This document shows, in pieces, positions 1-13,500 of a stretch of DNA of 64,000 nt; the first letter of the stretch is position 1; every line of letters begins with the position of its first letter. Origin of the DNA: Tanypteryx hageni (Eukaryota > Arthropoda > Insecta > Odonata > Petaluridae); assembly GCA_028673005.1 (NCBI GenBank), contig CM054115.1, positions 52,465,738 through 52,529,737 of the forward strand. The letters run 5' to 3'. The notes under the pieces are model-generated. The model made no database searches, was not told the origin of the DNA, and saw only the letters and a list, made by a program, of their open reading frames with translations. A program made the position numbers and the translations under genes.

Positions 1-501
1 TATGTATGCAGACGTGATCTGACGTATTGATGTGCCTATGAAAGAATAAACCAAATAAAATGATTATAATACCGGCTTCTATTCATTTGACTTTAATACC
101 ACTCTTAAAGTTTCTGAGAATATTCGAACGTTTTTGCGTTGGAGATGGTTTAGGAGGTTCGTTTCTATATAGGAAATTACCTAGTGAATTTTATTAAAAT
201 GTTACATCAAAGCAAATTTACGCAAGTATTTACTCTGTATTGGCGTCCCCATGGAGGTATATTCCACTAAAAATTAATTTGAGAAAGTTTTTCGATTTCA
301 TTTTAAGCATAAGGTGAGCTCGATAATTCTTTCTCGTATTAAAGTAAGAATTAATGGTTTGTTAAATTGAAGCTTTAAAATTTTCACGTAAGGTTTAGTG
401 GTGGAATATTTTCCAAACTGGTGAATTTGGCAAAAACATTTTTAAATGCATTCTTAAAATTCGTAAAAAATTCTAAATTTGACTTTTTATATCCATCCCA
501 G
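1..501 (+). other. 3' part of an intron upstream of the Cas-family exon
   Basis: The sequence is AT-rich and has no credible reading frame. It ends in a pyrimidine-rich acceptor (ATCCATCCCAG, AG at 500-501) directly before coding sequence. It must be intron because the exon that follows starts in phase 0 inside the protein and no start codon with the family's SH3 domain lies in the window. The open frame running back to 421 is read-through into the intron. Confidence 0.75.
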
Positions 502-661
502 GTCGTGACTCCGCAGAAGTTCGGAGACGTATACCTCTACGACATGCCGCCAAACGCGTGCAGGTCATCGCAAATGCAGCAGCACATGCAGCAATGCGGA
601 GGGGGGCAGTATGACGTACCTCCTCCCCCGACCTCCGTCGTCCACATCGGAGGAAAACAAG
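502..661 (+). CDS. p130Cas/BCAR1-family adaptor, internal exon (start of substrate domain)
   Basis: This 53-codon exon encodes VVTPQKFGDVYLYDMPP near its start and QYDVPPPP near its end. These are YxxP sites of the kind Src/FAK-family kinases phosphorylate to recruit Crk SH2 domains. The first block resembles the VVVPT...GYVYE segment that follows the SH3 domain in vertebrate BCAR1. The exon starts in phase 0 after AG 500-501 and ends with a strong donor (AAG|GTAAGT, intron from 662). The last base, G661, completes a glycine codon with G1518-T1519, which keeps the frame open into the next exon. The SH3-coding exons and start codon lie off the left edge. The family is a cytoplasmic scaffold at focal adhesions that links integrins and Src to Crk/DOCK and Rac. 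Which paralogue this is (BCAR1, NEDD9, EFS) cannot be told; arthropods usually have a single one. Confidence 0.85.
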
Positions 662-1517
662 GTAAGTTTCGGCGAATGCATAACTAACGACATAGGATCC
701 CAGGCGTTGCGAGAAACAATCGAATTTCCATTCCCAATCCCCTTAACACACCTGCGATATGACCGAGGAAAACACGTCCTCCAGTGAATCGATGTTAGGT
801 GTTAGTTTTCCGCGTGAAAAAACACTTCCGGGATAAAAATGTTTAAAATGCGAGTTTGGGAACGAGAAACCGCAAACGCGAATAAAAGATCGGATTCGGG
901 TTCTTCTCTTGATTCAGAACTCGATAACACTGATCGATTCACCATTATTTCTAAGGTTCTCATCAAGCAACTGCCTCTAAAGATGCTTTATACTGATCGC
1001 AGAAATATATTGAAATCATAAGTATTTCTTCATTGCAAAAGTAATAAAATAAAGCCAAAAATTATCCGATCGACGAATTTAACCACTCTTCTTTCGAGCA
1101 TTAAAAGCGAATGTTAGTGCTTTTTCTTGTATAAATATCATCATAGTTAAATATTTCCTTTGGGAAAATGTACCTAAAATAATTAGTTTACGCATAAAAA
1201 GACTGCTTTCATATTCATGCATCAATGGCAAAGCATAATTATTTGCTTTGCTGCCATGTCACCAAGTGATCGAATAATAACAATTTTGACGGTTTGTGGC
1301 GACCCTTTAAAAGAGGAAATGTACAAGAAGACCTTATTTATTTGTATTTTTCCTTACCCATATAAACATTAAATAATCAGGACCTATTTCTCATGTGACC
1401 CCGCCTGCTTTAAAATCCATAAAAGTGCAGTTCCTCAATCCGTCGTTACGTGATCATATTCAACCCATAACAGATACCCATAAAGAGTAACATATACCAT
1501 TGCCATTTGTCTTCTAG
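662..1517 (+). other. Intron between the two Cas-family exons (856 bp)
   Basis: The intron starts GTAAGT at 662 and ends TTGTCTTCTAG at 1517. It interrupts a glycine codon after the first base (phase 1). It is AT-rich and contains no coding signal; the 60-codon frame at 839-1021 has no family resemblance and is treated as chance. Confidence 0.8.
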
Positions 1518-3370
1518 GTCGCTATCCCTCGCCTCGTCCTCCTTCTGGAGACTCCGTCGACGGCGCATCAACTTCGGCGCTCGACTCCTACGACGTTCCG
1601 AGGCCAGCAACGTCCATCATCGCAAACTACGACGTTCCTCGTTCCTGGAGGCACCCGAACATGCACCACACCCCAGTGGCCACCCCTACCCCGCCGTCTT
1701 CTACCCCGGACAGAAGAGATTCCCTCGGTAGTGGCGGGGGCGGCGACAGCTACGACGTCCCGAGACCACACAACCACGCCGCCGTCCTCCTACAACAGAC
1801 TACGGCTCAGCTCCAAGCCCTTCAAATTCAGCAGCAGCAGCCACAGCCGCAGGAACAGCAGGAGTACGACGTTCCCGCCAACAGGCTGACACCTTCTAGT
1901 TCCGCCAGTTCCCTCACGGCGGCCGATTCCTTCTCCAGCTCGAACAGATCGAGCCTAGAATGCGGCGAACAGCAGAGGAGGCGTCTAGGAGGCACCTTCC
2001 CTGCTGCCGATTCCCACTACGACGTCCCGAGACCCCTTCCGGTCACCCCGATCCCTCCAGAGACTTCATCTCCCGCCTCGCTGGCCTCTTTTTACGACGC
2101 CCCTCCTCCCCGCCAGATAATCGATGAGAACAACATCGTTAGGAGCAACACCGAAACTCCCGTCATAGACCCTAAGAAACAGTACGTGCTTCCCCTCGAG
2201 CTCGGCGCTGCTCTCGAGACGCTGGCTAGGCTTCAAGAAGAAGCTCTGACTTCGATCACTAGGCTCCTGGCTTTCGTTAGTCCTAAGTGGAGGACCAGAG
2301 AGAGAATGGAAGCACGAGGAGTGGAACTGAGTCTGGCAGCTTCCCGAGTAGCAGCCGCCCTGAGGGATCTCCTAGCGTTCGCGGACGCTGCTCTGGGTAA
2401 CGCAGCCAAGGCTGCAGATCCAGGCCTCGCACCGAAATTGAGGATATTGGTCCGGGCTTTGCGTGATGCAGAACAGGTCGTTAGGGAAGCTAACGCCGCG
2501 CTCACGGCTGGAGGTTGGTCTCCTAACATCCTCACACGTTCCGAAGATGATTCTCCCGGTGATGCACCGACCACCGTTACACCTCCTCCCGATGCTTTGG
2601 ACCGCCTGATAGCAGCTGCCAGGACGCTGACAGAGGACGTCAGGAGAGTCGGTTCCTTTATCCAAGGCAATGGCACCCTGCTTTTCCAGAGGACAGCTGC
2701 CACCACAAACCCTCCTCCACCGTCCGAATGGCTGGAAGATTATGATTATGTCAACCTGGAGTCAAAAGAGAGCGTGGCAAAACAGAATGCCGAAATAAGA
2801 GAGGCATTGCCGGATGCGCTCAGGAAGTCTTACGACCTACTGGTAAGGGAAGCGGAGGAAGCTGCTGTAGGAAGGACGTCGCAAACGGGTGACCAGATCC
2901 AATCCATCTCTTCGAAGAATGGCGCCAGCAACGGTCAGGAAGCACTTCATCCAGACGACCTGAGGGTCCTCCAGTTTTATGCTCCTCAGAGCGTGGAACA
3001 TGTGAACTACCTCACCAGGGCCATTGATGCCTTCCTCCTCACGGTAGAACACAACCAACCTCCCAAAGTTTTCCTGGCACACGGGAAGTTTGTTGTTCTG
3101 AGCGCCCACAGGTTGGTCAGCATTGGAGATTCCGTGCACCGAGGTGTGACAACGGAGATATTGCGAAACAGGGTATTAGACTGTGCCAACGCTCTGTCCA
3201 AGGCATTGGAGGCAACCGTGCAGAAGACTAAGCGTGCAGCCATGCACTTCCCTTCGGTTTCTGCAGTGCAGGAGATGGTGGATTCGGTAGTTGATGTGTC
3301 CCACTTGGCGAGGGACCTCAAGGTAACGTTGGTCACTTCGGCGACCGGCATGCCCTTGCTCAGCCATTGA
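1518..3370 (+). CDS. p130Cas/BCAR1-family adaptor, terminal exon (substrate, serine-rich and FAT-like domains)
   Basis: Together with exon 502-661 this gives the last 670 residues and the stop (TGA 3368-3370). The frame opens at the acceptor and continues for 617 codons, so the ATG at 1661 is internal. In order: five further YDVP sites (SYDVP, NYDVP, SYDVP, EYDVP, HYDVP), one YDAP, a glutamine-rich tract, and an RPLPxTPxPP stretch at 2030-2059. Then come the serine-rich four-helix bundle (from LELGAALETLARLQEEA to GNGTLLFQR), the EDYDYVNL Src-SH2 site (tyrosines at 2741 and 2747), and the FAT-like C-terminus (AIDAFLLTVEHNQPPKVFLA, HGKFVVLSAHRLVSIGD). The last two blocks align closely by eye with vertebrate BCAR1. 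No frameshift or internal stop is present. The exon is GC- and CpG-rich, unlike the DNA downstream. Antisense frames of 60-157 codons here are shadows. Confidence 0.93.
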
Positions 3371-3527
3371 GGTCTATTTTTTATCTGTCGAGTTCCAAAA
3401 ATATTTTTCGGAATGTATCTGCTTGTTCCTGTGTTATTCGAGGCCCCATTTTCTAAAGGGGTGCATGTATTAATTTTTTCCTTTAGTCAAACTATATATA
3501 TATATATACACATATATATATATATAT

Positions 3528-3611
<84 letters not shown>

Positions 3612-3710
3612 TAGGAATCCTTAAAGGAAACAGACTTTTTGTACAAATCATTGGAATTGCATGGTGTATGGGTAATCGAGAGGTTTCTGGTTGAGACTAG
3701 GAAGAATAAA
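3371..3710 (+). other. Proximal 3' UTR of the Cas gene with a candidate poly(A) signal
   Basis: The sequence after the stop holds a long TA microsatellite and then the first canonical AATAAA on this strand (3705-3710). Later AATAAA motifs are frequent in this AT-rich DNA, so the real cleavage site cannot be fixed without RNA data. Confidence 0.35.
3492..3608. repeat. (TA)n microsatellite with CA interruptions
   Basis: About 117 bp of TA dinucleotides are broken by a few CA steps in the first half. They lie about 120 bp after the Cas stop codon, inside the presumed 3' UTR. The overlapping Tyr/Ile-rich frames are artefacts. Confidence 0.97.
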
Positions 3711-6700
3711 TGTTACTCTTCTATGTGATGTATTATTACTTACTACAAGTTGAGTTTCAACCAGAATGGAATTTTTCAAAGGGGTCCGGTGGAAAAAATT
3801 AATTAAAATGAACGGGGAAGAATTTTTGTACAGGTCGTAAATTTTCAATGTGTAAAAAAAGATGGTTTTTAGTGAGTAGGTTCAGGGTTTTATCTGATCG
3901 CTACCGACTGTGTATATCTTAGGGATGTGATTTTGGGATGGTTACTGAATGTGCTACAGATGATTTAAATACCGTGGTAAGGCAAAAAAATGGAATGTCT
4001 ATTTCACTTTAAATAGGGCTCCACGGTAATAATAGCGCTTAATTTTTCAAAAGTATATTAATTAAGTACTTGGCTATTATTCACCATTAGTTGGGAACAT
4101 TTAGTAATTTAAATCAACTTCACGCCAATACAGAACATTTTTTGATGAATTTAAGTGCTGCTCAAGTCAAAGCATTTCTTAGGAAAATGGCACATATGGC
4201 TGCGACAAAGAATAATTCAATGTAATTGAAGTTAGGTTGTTATGTGTAGACATAACAAAGCCCAATGAGTGTAGACTTTGAGATATGTAGCTCCAACTTT
4301 TTAGAGGGTTAGACGGTAAAAAAGCATAACATTTCAAATGACTATGTATATACAATTTTTGCAGAGTAAAGACTTCCTATTAACCTGCCCAAGAGATGCA
4401 TACCCAGGAAGACAGCAAATTTATTTCTATGGATTCTTTAATAACAAACACCCTTTCCTTTGTGTGCCACTAATATGAAGTAGTTCATTATAGTAAATAC
4501 AATTGAAGGCTTTTCAATTTAATTTAGATCCATTTAAATGACAACATATAATTGCAACTTCAAAAAAAATATTTTTCAAGTATTGTAGGATCATTAACCT
4601 ACAAAGCAAGTTCAATTTTTATAATTTCTCTATCATGCGAATGAAATAAATTTGACTGCTTTAATATTTTTACACATGGTATTAAATAAAAGTTAATTTT
4701 AATATGAAAGAATTTTAATCCTTATTAAATCATATTTTTTTCACTATTGCATTGTATAATTACCATTTTTATTCAAAGAGAGCAGTTTTACAAGCCAATT
4801 CAAAATCTCTAAAATCTCATTAAGAGGAAATTATTTGGCTGAAGCTAAGCTTAGTTCAATAAAATTAAATTCGGAGTTAACATTAGACATTACCTCATAC
4901 TTTTAAATAATCATTTGAAGCCTACAAAACAAGTTACAGTCTAGTCTTTTCTCATTTTAAATTTACATGTAATCTAGCATAAAGGAGGTCCTTAAAAAAT
5001 ATAGTATTGACCCTGTATTTGAACCAACTGTAAATTTCAAACCAGTCTGCTTATTCTAAAACAACATTTTAGGTGTGATAATTTGAATAAGATGTATGTA
5101 TTAACGACACGTTGGATCAAACAAAAGTGCACTTTGTGTTGTATGTTAAACTTTGTAAAATATCATACCTGTGGTATTAAGATGTTCATCTAGAAAGGCC
5201 ATTTTTATCTTTAAATTAACTGAACAAAATGCTTTAATTTTAATTATTCTGTGAAAGGCAAGCAGTTTTAAATATCAATTGTTTCAGAGAATATCAGCAT
5301 TGCCAAGGAAGCAACAACTTCATATAATCTTTTATGACTGTGAATCCTATTACTGATAATCTGCTCTGACCATCACCTAGAACGAACACAAAAGAGACTG
5401 AGCATTTTATTCATGACATAATTTTGAATTAAATCAATTCCTTAAATCCGCAATGAAGCACATAAATGCTGTAAGTTATCCGATAAAATTATTTAACTTT
5501 TGGTAATGCATTGCAGCAATAATACATGAGAGAGACCAACATAGCTTGATGAATATAATATCCAGGACAGTAAAATATATTACTATACTTTTTAAATCAT
5601 GTGATATTTTTAAAATTACAAACATTGGTCAATGTAGCTATTTTAGCAGCCATAGTATTAAAAAGAATGACTCATAAATTAATGAATAAAATACAAAAGA
5701 GAGTATCAGCCTTTGCCAAAATCTCTTTTTGAATTGTACCGTTCAAAAACAAAATCTTGTTTGCAGTCAGCTACAAAAGTGCTTTCACACTGCCTATAGA
5801 ATTTAGGTGTTTATATATTAAAAACAAAACTTTTTACATGGTCTGCCTAGTATAATATCCCATTATGGCATTAAGTATGTAGGAAATTTCAGTATCGATG
5901 TCAGGGTTTGTGCAAGTTTTTTTTAATTAAAAAAATTGGATATCCTTTATGGCTTCTTATGTGTGTCATAATCATTGTTAGGATGTCAATCTTGTGTCAA
6001 TTTGATGGTAAAAATATTGTCGATAAAGTAGCATTCCTAACCATGAATTTGTGATAGTATAGAACAGTAGAGCTCAGTAGCAATTTCTTTATCCAATTAT
6101 TATGGGAATATAAGTTGTAAGAGTAACACTGTGTTTGAATGGCTGCATTACATTTGGAAAGGGGTTTGCTTACTACAATGATAGCCATTAATTAAATAAG
6201 CTATTACATGCTCGTATGGGATATTTTGTGATTTTTCCAAAATACATCTCATGGGCTTTGATGCAATGGTATGGTGTTACCCCAGGTTAAAGAGACAAAT
6301 TGATTTTTTAAACGCATTCAGTAAATGTGAAACAATTATTTATAGTATGATAAATGTGTATTAAAATATGAGAGAAGGCAATTACTCACTGTGTGCTAGT
6401 AATTGTTTTCAGTGGTGCTGAAATTTAAAATGGTATTTCATGTGTTGTAAAATTGAATGCACCGAATGGAAAATGGTACTTACTCATTTTGTAAATATAT
6501 TTATCATCCCTGCTTTTCTTATATTGTTATATTTGGCCATAAAATGCTGTTAGAACCACATTATAATCACTAATGTCACTTAATGTAAATTAATTTGTGG
6601 AAAGAATTAAATCACCTAACAGGAATTTTAGTGTTATTAATTTCTTATGAAAGCCTTTATTGTGCTGTGAATTACAGTACTAAAATGACAAAGAAGCAAG

Positions 6701-7654
6701 GATTCAAGGATGATTTTTAATTTTAAAATCGTGTCTTAACTTTCTCTGGTGGCTTTTATCTCAATTCACAAGTAATTGAATCATTTACTTTCTCCCATTT
6801 TAAACAAATCATCAAAACTACTATGACTTATTGAATGGAAAATTTTATAATTTTTAAGTAAAAATATAGTGATTTCATGTAGCGGTTGGTGACATCTATA
6901 AAGTCAAATCTTCTCATGATCAGTTTAATATCCGCATCTTTTCAGTTATGGGCAAAATGCCTAATGTGGTAGCAAAACAAAAATGTTGCATCATTGTTTT
7001 AATAAAAAATATAAATTTTATAGTACAGAAAATTATGAATCCATTTTTAATATAAAAATAATAATAGTGTATCATATCAACTAAAATTATCTTCAGGAAA
7101 AATAAATATTTAAAAATATAATTAGGAACAAAACCAATTGATGATTAATTAGGAACTGGAGCATTTGTACAATGAAAAACAACTCTGTAGATGAAGTTTT
7201 CAAATATCTTATTCAACTGTTTTTTGGCTACAGGTATTACATCATTCATCTATTTCATTCTAAAGCATGTGATTTCTTTCATTTGTAAGTATTTTAAAAA
7301 CTTCCATTCAGAATATTAACTTAAACTTTAAAATATCGTGGTTTTGATAAAAAATCAATTAAAATTCTGTACTACATACAAAACTACTGAGAAATTTTCT
7401 AATTAATGAGTTCTATAATCAGGCTCACTTTTTTTCATCAATTAAAAGTAAGTTTTTCTATTTTTATTTTTGTATGTGATTGCATGGACATCAGTTATTT
7501 TGAAATTTGTTTCTCCTTGAGGCACTCAGAAACTGAATAACCTTAGCATATGAAAGGTGTTAAACACATGTGCCTACCTTTATTTTTGTTATTGGTCTTA
7601 GAGGGGTTGAACATATGCATTTTACTCATCCCACATTTTATTATTGTACTAAGG

Positions 7655-7832
7655 GATATATTCATCCTATCATCATCTCTTCACAGTAATTGGTGAGTAA
7701 ATTGAGGATAATCCAGTTAATTATATTCTAAATGAAAGACATATATATATTCATCCAATCATCTTCTCTTCACAGTAATTGGTGAGTAAATTGAGGGTAA
7801 TCCAGTTAATTATATTCTAAATGAAAGACATA
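7655..7832. repeat. Two-copy tandem duplication, 89-bp unit
   Basis: The block from TTCATCC (7661) to ATGAAAGACAT recurs from 7750 with only a few differences (CTATCATCATC against CAATCATCTTC, GAGGATAA against GAGGGTAA). The copies are nearly identical, so the duplication is recent. Confidence 0.9.
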
Positions 7833-8535
7833 TTTCATTTTTTAAATAGTACATATTTCTAAATCTTCAATTGGAGCAAATGCTAATGCAGATATTTTGC
7901 AAACATTGAATCCTAAATCGGGGTTTGCATTACTTTCACAACATTAACTGAGTTCTCATGGTCTTTGAATTTGAAATTACAAGCACAGATTTAAAGGAAA
8001 AGAATATCTCTACATTCAAAATTGGGCATCATTTATTTCATTCTTTTATGAAAGCTGTCACTTTATTCATATATATAAATTCACTTATCTTCTTGCATAT
8101 GATGTAAATGGCCTTCATATTGCTTTTGAGAGTGAAAAAAGAAAGTGCATTATGATTATGCTTGTAATGAATTGTCTCAATTTGATTGAAATGTGGAGAT
8201 TTTGTTTCATGGTCTTATCATACATTAAGTGATCTTATTTTTTGTCCATAAAATTATTTTTCGTACGGCATGGCTCTGATTCTTACAGTTGTAGCTGCTA
8301 GAATTCATATGCCTGTGCATGTATGTAATTCTTATAGTAGAGTTTGAGATCTTTATGGCTGCTACTTGGCCAGAATTGAAATTGATAATTCGAATGGAAG
8401 CTGACTTTCAATTGCATTCAATGTTACAGAGAAGCAATCTAGTAGGATATTTTATTGTGTGGAGTATTGTGTAAAAGATTTGGTGCAGAATTACAATTAA
8501 AGTGTAATATAGAGTAAAATTTTGGCTTTTGTCAT

Positions 8536-8690
8536 ACCGTATCTGCCCGAATATAAGCCGATACTTTTTGTCAAAATCTATCGTGAAAAAAATCACCCTC
8601 GGCTTAAATGCGAGCCTGAGGAAAAATTTGGCATCGTACGACGCCATCGCTGAAAAATGTCTTGTTTCCATAGCATACCTCCTGTTGCCC
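8536..8690. mobile_element. Possible DNA-transposon fragment with an 'AATATAAGCCG' end
   Basis: The stretch has higher GC and CpG than its surroundings and begins CCGTATCTGCCCGAATA followed by TAAGCCGATAC. Ends with a TAAGCCG motif are familiar from dispersed non-autonomous DNA elements. Its own inner part holds the inverted partner CGGCTTAAATGCGAG at 8603. No target duplication was identified and the family is not certain. Confidence 0.35.
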
Positions 8691-8879
8691 GGAGCTGTAA
8701 TTTAAATTGCTATTGAAGGTTATTTATATATTTTAACATGTAGTTAAAAGTAAATGGGTTCTTATCCAAAGGAAAGGGCGGTACATATATAAAACAATTA
8801 AGTTTTAACAACCCACCAGGTTCATTTTTAAGTGCAATATTGGCCAAGAGGCTAGTGCAAAGTTTTAAGCACCTGTAAT

Positions 8880-9492
8880 GCAATTATATACTAATTATTA
8901 GCATAATTAAGCTTAACAGCACTTAGATTTATTTGTTTTATATAATATTGTTTGTTTTATTATATTTTGAAATTTAGTTATTTGTATTTTATTACGAATA
9001 TGTATTTATTGTTATAAATTGGTTCATTATTTATGTACTTGGATTATATTTTTACTTTTATTAGTGATACATATAATAACATTTATTATTTTTGTATTTT
9101 TATTTTATATACTTTTATTATGCATTTATTACTTGTATATGTTTTATATTATAACATACATTATTTACAAATTGTGTTATTATATTTTTATTATTTATAT
9201 TATTATAAGCATTATGTATTTACTTATTATTAGTTATAATAATAATAATCTTCATTGCATATTACTATAATTATTACTTATAAATTGTGTTAATATAGTT
9301 TTTGTATTTTTATTATTTATATTATTATTTTTATCATGTACCTACTTATTATTGTAGTAGCTAATAATTGTTATTATAACGTTTATTAGTTGATGGTATA
9401 TTTTAATTATTTTTAGCATTTTATTTACTATTTTATTTGTTGACAATTATAATGTATTTTGGGTTTGCCCATTGAAATAAATAAATAAATAT
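8880..9492 (+). mobile_element. Possible LINE 3' tail
   Basis: A very AT-rich stretch, mostly TTATTT/ATATTAT words, ends in GGGTTTGCCCATTGAAATAAATAAATAAATA. A short GC-bearing motif followed by iterated AATAAA is the usual shape of a poly(A)-type non-LTR retrotransposon end. No coding part is attached. The hydrophobic frames at 9019-9270 follow from composition only. Confidence 0.3.
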
Positions 9493-10372
9493 CATCATTT
9501 ATGAATAAACCATTTCAAGTTATGACATTTACTAACAAATTTTAATAGAGATTCATTCTATCGTATTTACCTTATTAGCTAAGCATTTTTGTGGCCATGA
9601 AATTATATTGAAATAAAAGTTAATGTCTTGCAATACTCTTTGACAAATAGTTGCAATTTGGATTATTAAAACATAAGCAAATGATTTCCATATGTATCTC
9701 TGATAAGGTTGCCAACTTTTAAAATTCAGTGGAAAGGACAAGTCTTTTCAAGAAAACTGTTTGCAATTTTATTTATGTCAAAATATTTACAATCACTTCA
9801 GATTTTGTCCTCCCATATGATATTTGTGATGATATGATAAAATCACTGCAGGTTTTAATATTTAATTTAAATGTGCAATCCAAAGAGTTACATGAATGGT
9901 GAACATGTATTTCTGCTAGTTATACTTAGTGTTCATCCTCTGAATTCCTTATAACTAGAATTGTGTCCATCAGCATAATTGAAATTGCTTTTTGCATTCT
10001 ATGTTTGTGAGATTCACAGCCATTATGATTTATTTAACTGCTCCAATCCCAAGATTTGCAATACAAAACAAAGAATAGAATACTTTATTCATCCAGATGA
10101 CATTACAATAGGTAGGTATATAATAATGCACCAATTACATCTTGCTTAAGTTGCATTTCTTTATGCTGGTTAAATCAAATTACTTTTCTCATAATTTATT
10201 AAAGCTATATATATTTATTTGGTTTAAAAGTGAAAATTTTTTCCGAGTATTTGACAACAAGGTAATTTGCTTACATTTTTGGATCATTCCATGGAAAATA
10301 TTTATTCAAAAAATGCAAATTGATTAGTGGGTAATTTATCTAACAGCAACAAGCACGTGTAAAGGGGGGAGG

Positions 10373-10513
10373 GTTTACATGCTCAGTTTTAACTAAGTTA
10401 AAAACTGAGATGGCACAGTTAAAACATAGTGTGTGAATTAGAAAACGAAAACTAATTTCCAGTTCATTCACAGCTTGTAGTTAAAACTTAGGAAAAAAAC
10501 AGAGCATGTAAAC
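10373..10513. mobile_element. Small palindromic MITE
   Basis: The left end GTTTACATGCTC (10373-10384) is matched by GAGCATGTAAAC on the right (10502-10513). Similarity continues inward (GTTTTAAC, GTGTGAAT against GTGAATGA). GTTTACATG-type ends are common in hAT-like MITEs. A target duplication could not be recognised. Confidence 0.55.
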
Positions 10514-13500
10514 ATCCTTGAAGACTTTTTTGCAAATTGCTGATTTTAAATAAATTGTGATTTGATGAAATGAAATAATCTTGCGCAATCTTATTTTGTG
10601 TACACTATTAATTTGTTTTGATTTACGATGGTGTATAGCAGTGGCTGTTTTCTAATTTATTGCTGTTAAATGTCAAATTCGTTAAATAATAAATTAATTT
10701 AGGAGGACAAACTGTGTCCTTCCCAAACTCAGGGAAGAAACCAAAACAATTTGAAATAAGGACTGTCCTTCTCAAAGGACAATTGGAAATCTTTATCTCT
10801 GGATGTAAAGTGTCCATTTTAAAGATCATTCTGCAAAAATACATTGGCAGTGTGTATTCAAAGTCATCAAATGTTAGGAAGAAAATTTTATGCTGGTATA
10901 AGTGTATGCTGTTATGTTCCAGATAAATCCAAACTAAAAATCAATTTTAGATTCATTCATCACAATCTTTACTCAGGTAAAAATTTATAGCATTTGAAAT
11001 CTAAAGTATTTGAACCGCAAATTTATCCTGATCTAATTCTTTGTTGTTAATATTTACTTTGACTAAGCAATTTTTGTTCTGGAGAGCTTCTTTAATTATG
11101 CTTCCTGTGAAGAAATTAACTTTAAAATTCTGTCATCTGATTCCCATTATTATTGAGCATGTATACTTCTCACTAATTGATAGTTAGCTGGAACAAGGAA
11201 TGCTAACGGTAACAATAAGGAGTTGATCTGAAATGTTTCCCAACACAAACGATAAAAAGATAACTTGAGTATATTTTTTAAATTAATGTAACTAAAACGT
11301 TAACACCAGTGATATAATTGTGTAATGTGCCAGTATTAAAAGACAGAGTCAGAAGTAATAAAATGAAAAAATCTAGCTTTCTAATGAAAAAATTAACCTG
11401 GCATATTATGCACAAATTAGGAATTACTTCTTCAAATTCAATTATTTTTACTGTGAAAATTCTGTAATGAAAAATAGCATCTAATCGCAGCTGCTTTGTT
11501 TAACCAATTACAGTGAGGTTTATGTTGATTATAAGTAACATTTTACTAATATTTAAAATATAAAAAAGCTGAAATGTGCATTCATATTGTGATTGTATTA
11601 GTAAAATGATTGTTATGATGTCAAAATGTAAGTACATACCTATTTGAAAATGAGTGGACTTTTCCAGATTGTAAAAAAAATTCCATCGCTTTCAGTCACA
11701 ATGATGTCATTCTTAAAATCCTTTGGTTTAACATCTCACAATGAAAAAATACATAAGAAAATATACTTTACTAAATTCAGTGATCAATTTTTGGATGATG
11801 CGTTCATAGCCAAAGAAATACCAAATACTGTGACTAATCTTGTTTTTCAAATATGATGGAAGCTATTAAATAAACATCTCCATTGTAAAATTTTCACTGC
11901 CAACTTGGCATGACCATAATGGAGTGGTGTTCCATGAAGACTCATTCTATCCATTACTCTTTTTTCTACGCTAATGGGGATAGACCTTACTTTAAAAAAA
12001 TTAATATCAACTTGTGTGGAAAATGAAATGCATTTCATATCTCCGAAAATCCATGCCCATAAAGCAAAAATATTCTGAACAGAATATAATCAACTTGATT
12101 GTTCACTGATTCCGCTTAAGTTTGTTTCTCTTTAGATAAAAGAAATTCTAGACATTCCCTCTAAACCTTTACATCTAAAAATGCTAGTTACTTCAATGTA
12201 ATTACTTATCAAAGATGTACTTTCTCATCTTTTAAGTCTAATGTATATATAAACCTTCAAAAGATTTTTTGCCAGCTCATTCGAAATTCCTTTACATTTT
12301 TCATTGATCTCAAAAGTTTTAATATGCAAACAATTCCAGCTTTTCATGACTATGCCAAGTATACTTTCCTACTAATAATGAGAGGAGACTACGGCAAAGA
12401 CAAAATAAAGAAAGGAAACAAATCCTTTATTAAATTACATCATAGGAGTTTTCCTTTGTTTGTTTTATAATTTCCTAACCATAGCACTCTTTTGAAAACA
12501 ATTCATGTTCATTTTCTTGAATGTACCAGAAGAAATATCAGAAGCTCTGTTGTTTCTCTGCCATAAAACCTACCTCAGCTGCTCATTTCAGTATCAATTA
12601 AGAACGAATGAGATAAAATTTAAAACTAACTTTTTTAACACATAAAAATATTCCAATGTGGAATTTTACACAAGGTATTGAAGTTCTTTCCTTTGCCAAT
12701 GTGCTATATGAGGAGCTTATATTTCAGATCTGTCAACCACTGGATGTAGGTGCTGTGGAGTAGACCATCTGGAAATTCGCTTTTAATAAATGAAACAAGA
12801 TTGATTGTTCAGCTGATTGAGAGTTGTGATGGCCCAAGTTTAAAAGAAGATGATATTCATTTCACAAAACTATTTCAGATAGGAGTAACAAAGGCTTAAA
12901 ATGCAACTGGAGTCAACATGAAACTGCTATGTGTAACTTGAGCAAAAATCATTTTAACACATAAGGCCAAATACAAACTGACAAAATATAACTGAAAGGT
13001 TATTGGCAAGTAAGTATGGCGGTAAAATATCAAAAAAGATTCTTTGTTACTTGGAATTAAGTAACAATTATCACTTCAGATCTGCATATCACAGTCATGA
13101 TAGAAATGTTTGTATTAACTTACCTTTAAAATATCTGACACAAGTCCAGTAGAGTTCAACAATGCAAGTGACATTTGAAATTAAACACACAAAAAAACTA
13201 ACGGCAGTCTCTTTAATCGAGTACATACATTTAAATAGTAATCGAAGATTTGCTCAGAAATCATTAGAATATATTTTCAGGTAATTTTAATTCTACATTT
13301 TCATTTGTAATTCAATCACAATATTTATCAGTTTCATCAAGCGATCAAAATGGCAAGAATAAATACATATGAGCAACATTACCCTCAAAATTCCCTTATA
13401 ACTCCTCAAGATAATGTTTTTATTATAAAAGTACTCGTTTAGTTTTTGATAATTGAGAGTAACTGAAATGTGTATAGTTAATAATTGTGCATTCAGATAG

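Noticed and set aside
2233..3367. Antisense open frames of 63-157 codons over the Cas exon
   Set aside because: They are shadows of a GC-rich coding exon and no family resemblance is seen.
3413..3694. Open frames of alternating Tyr and Ile here and at 51098-51316 and 53563-53841
   Set aside because: They are produced by (TA)n microsatellites.
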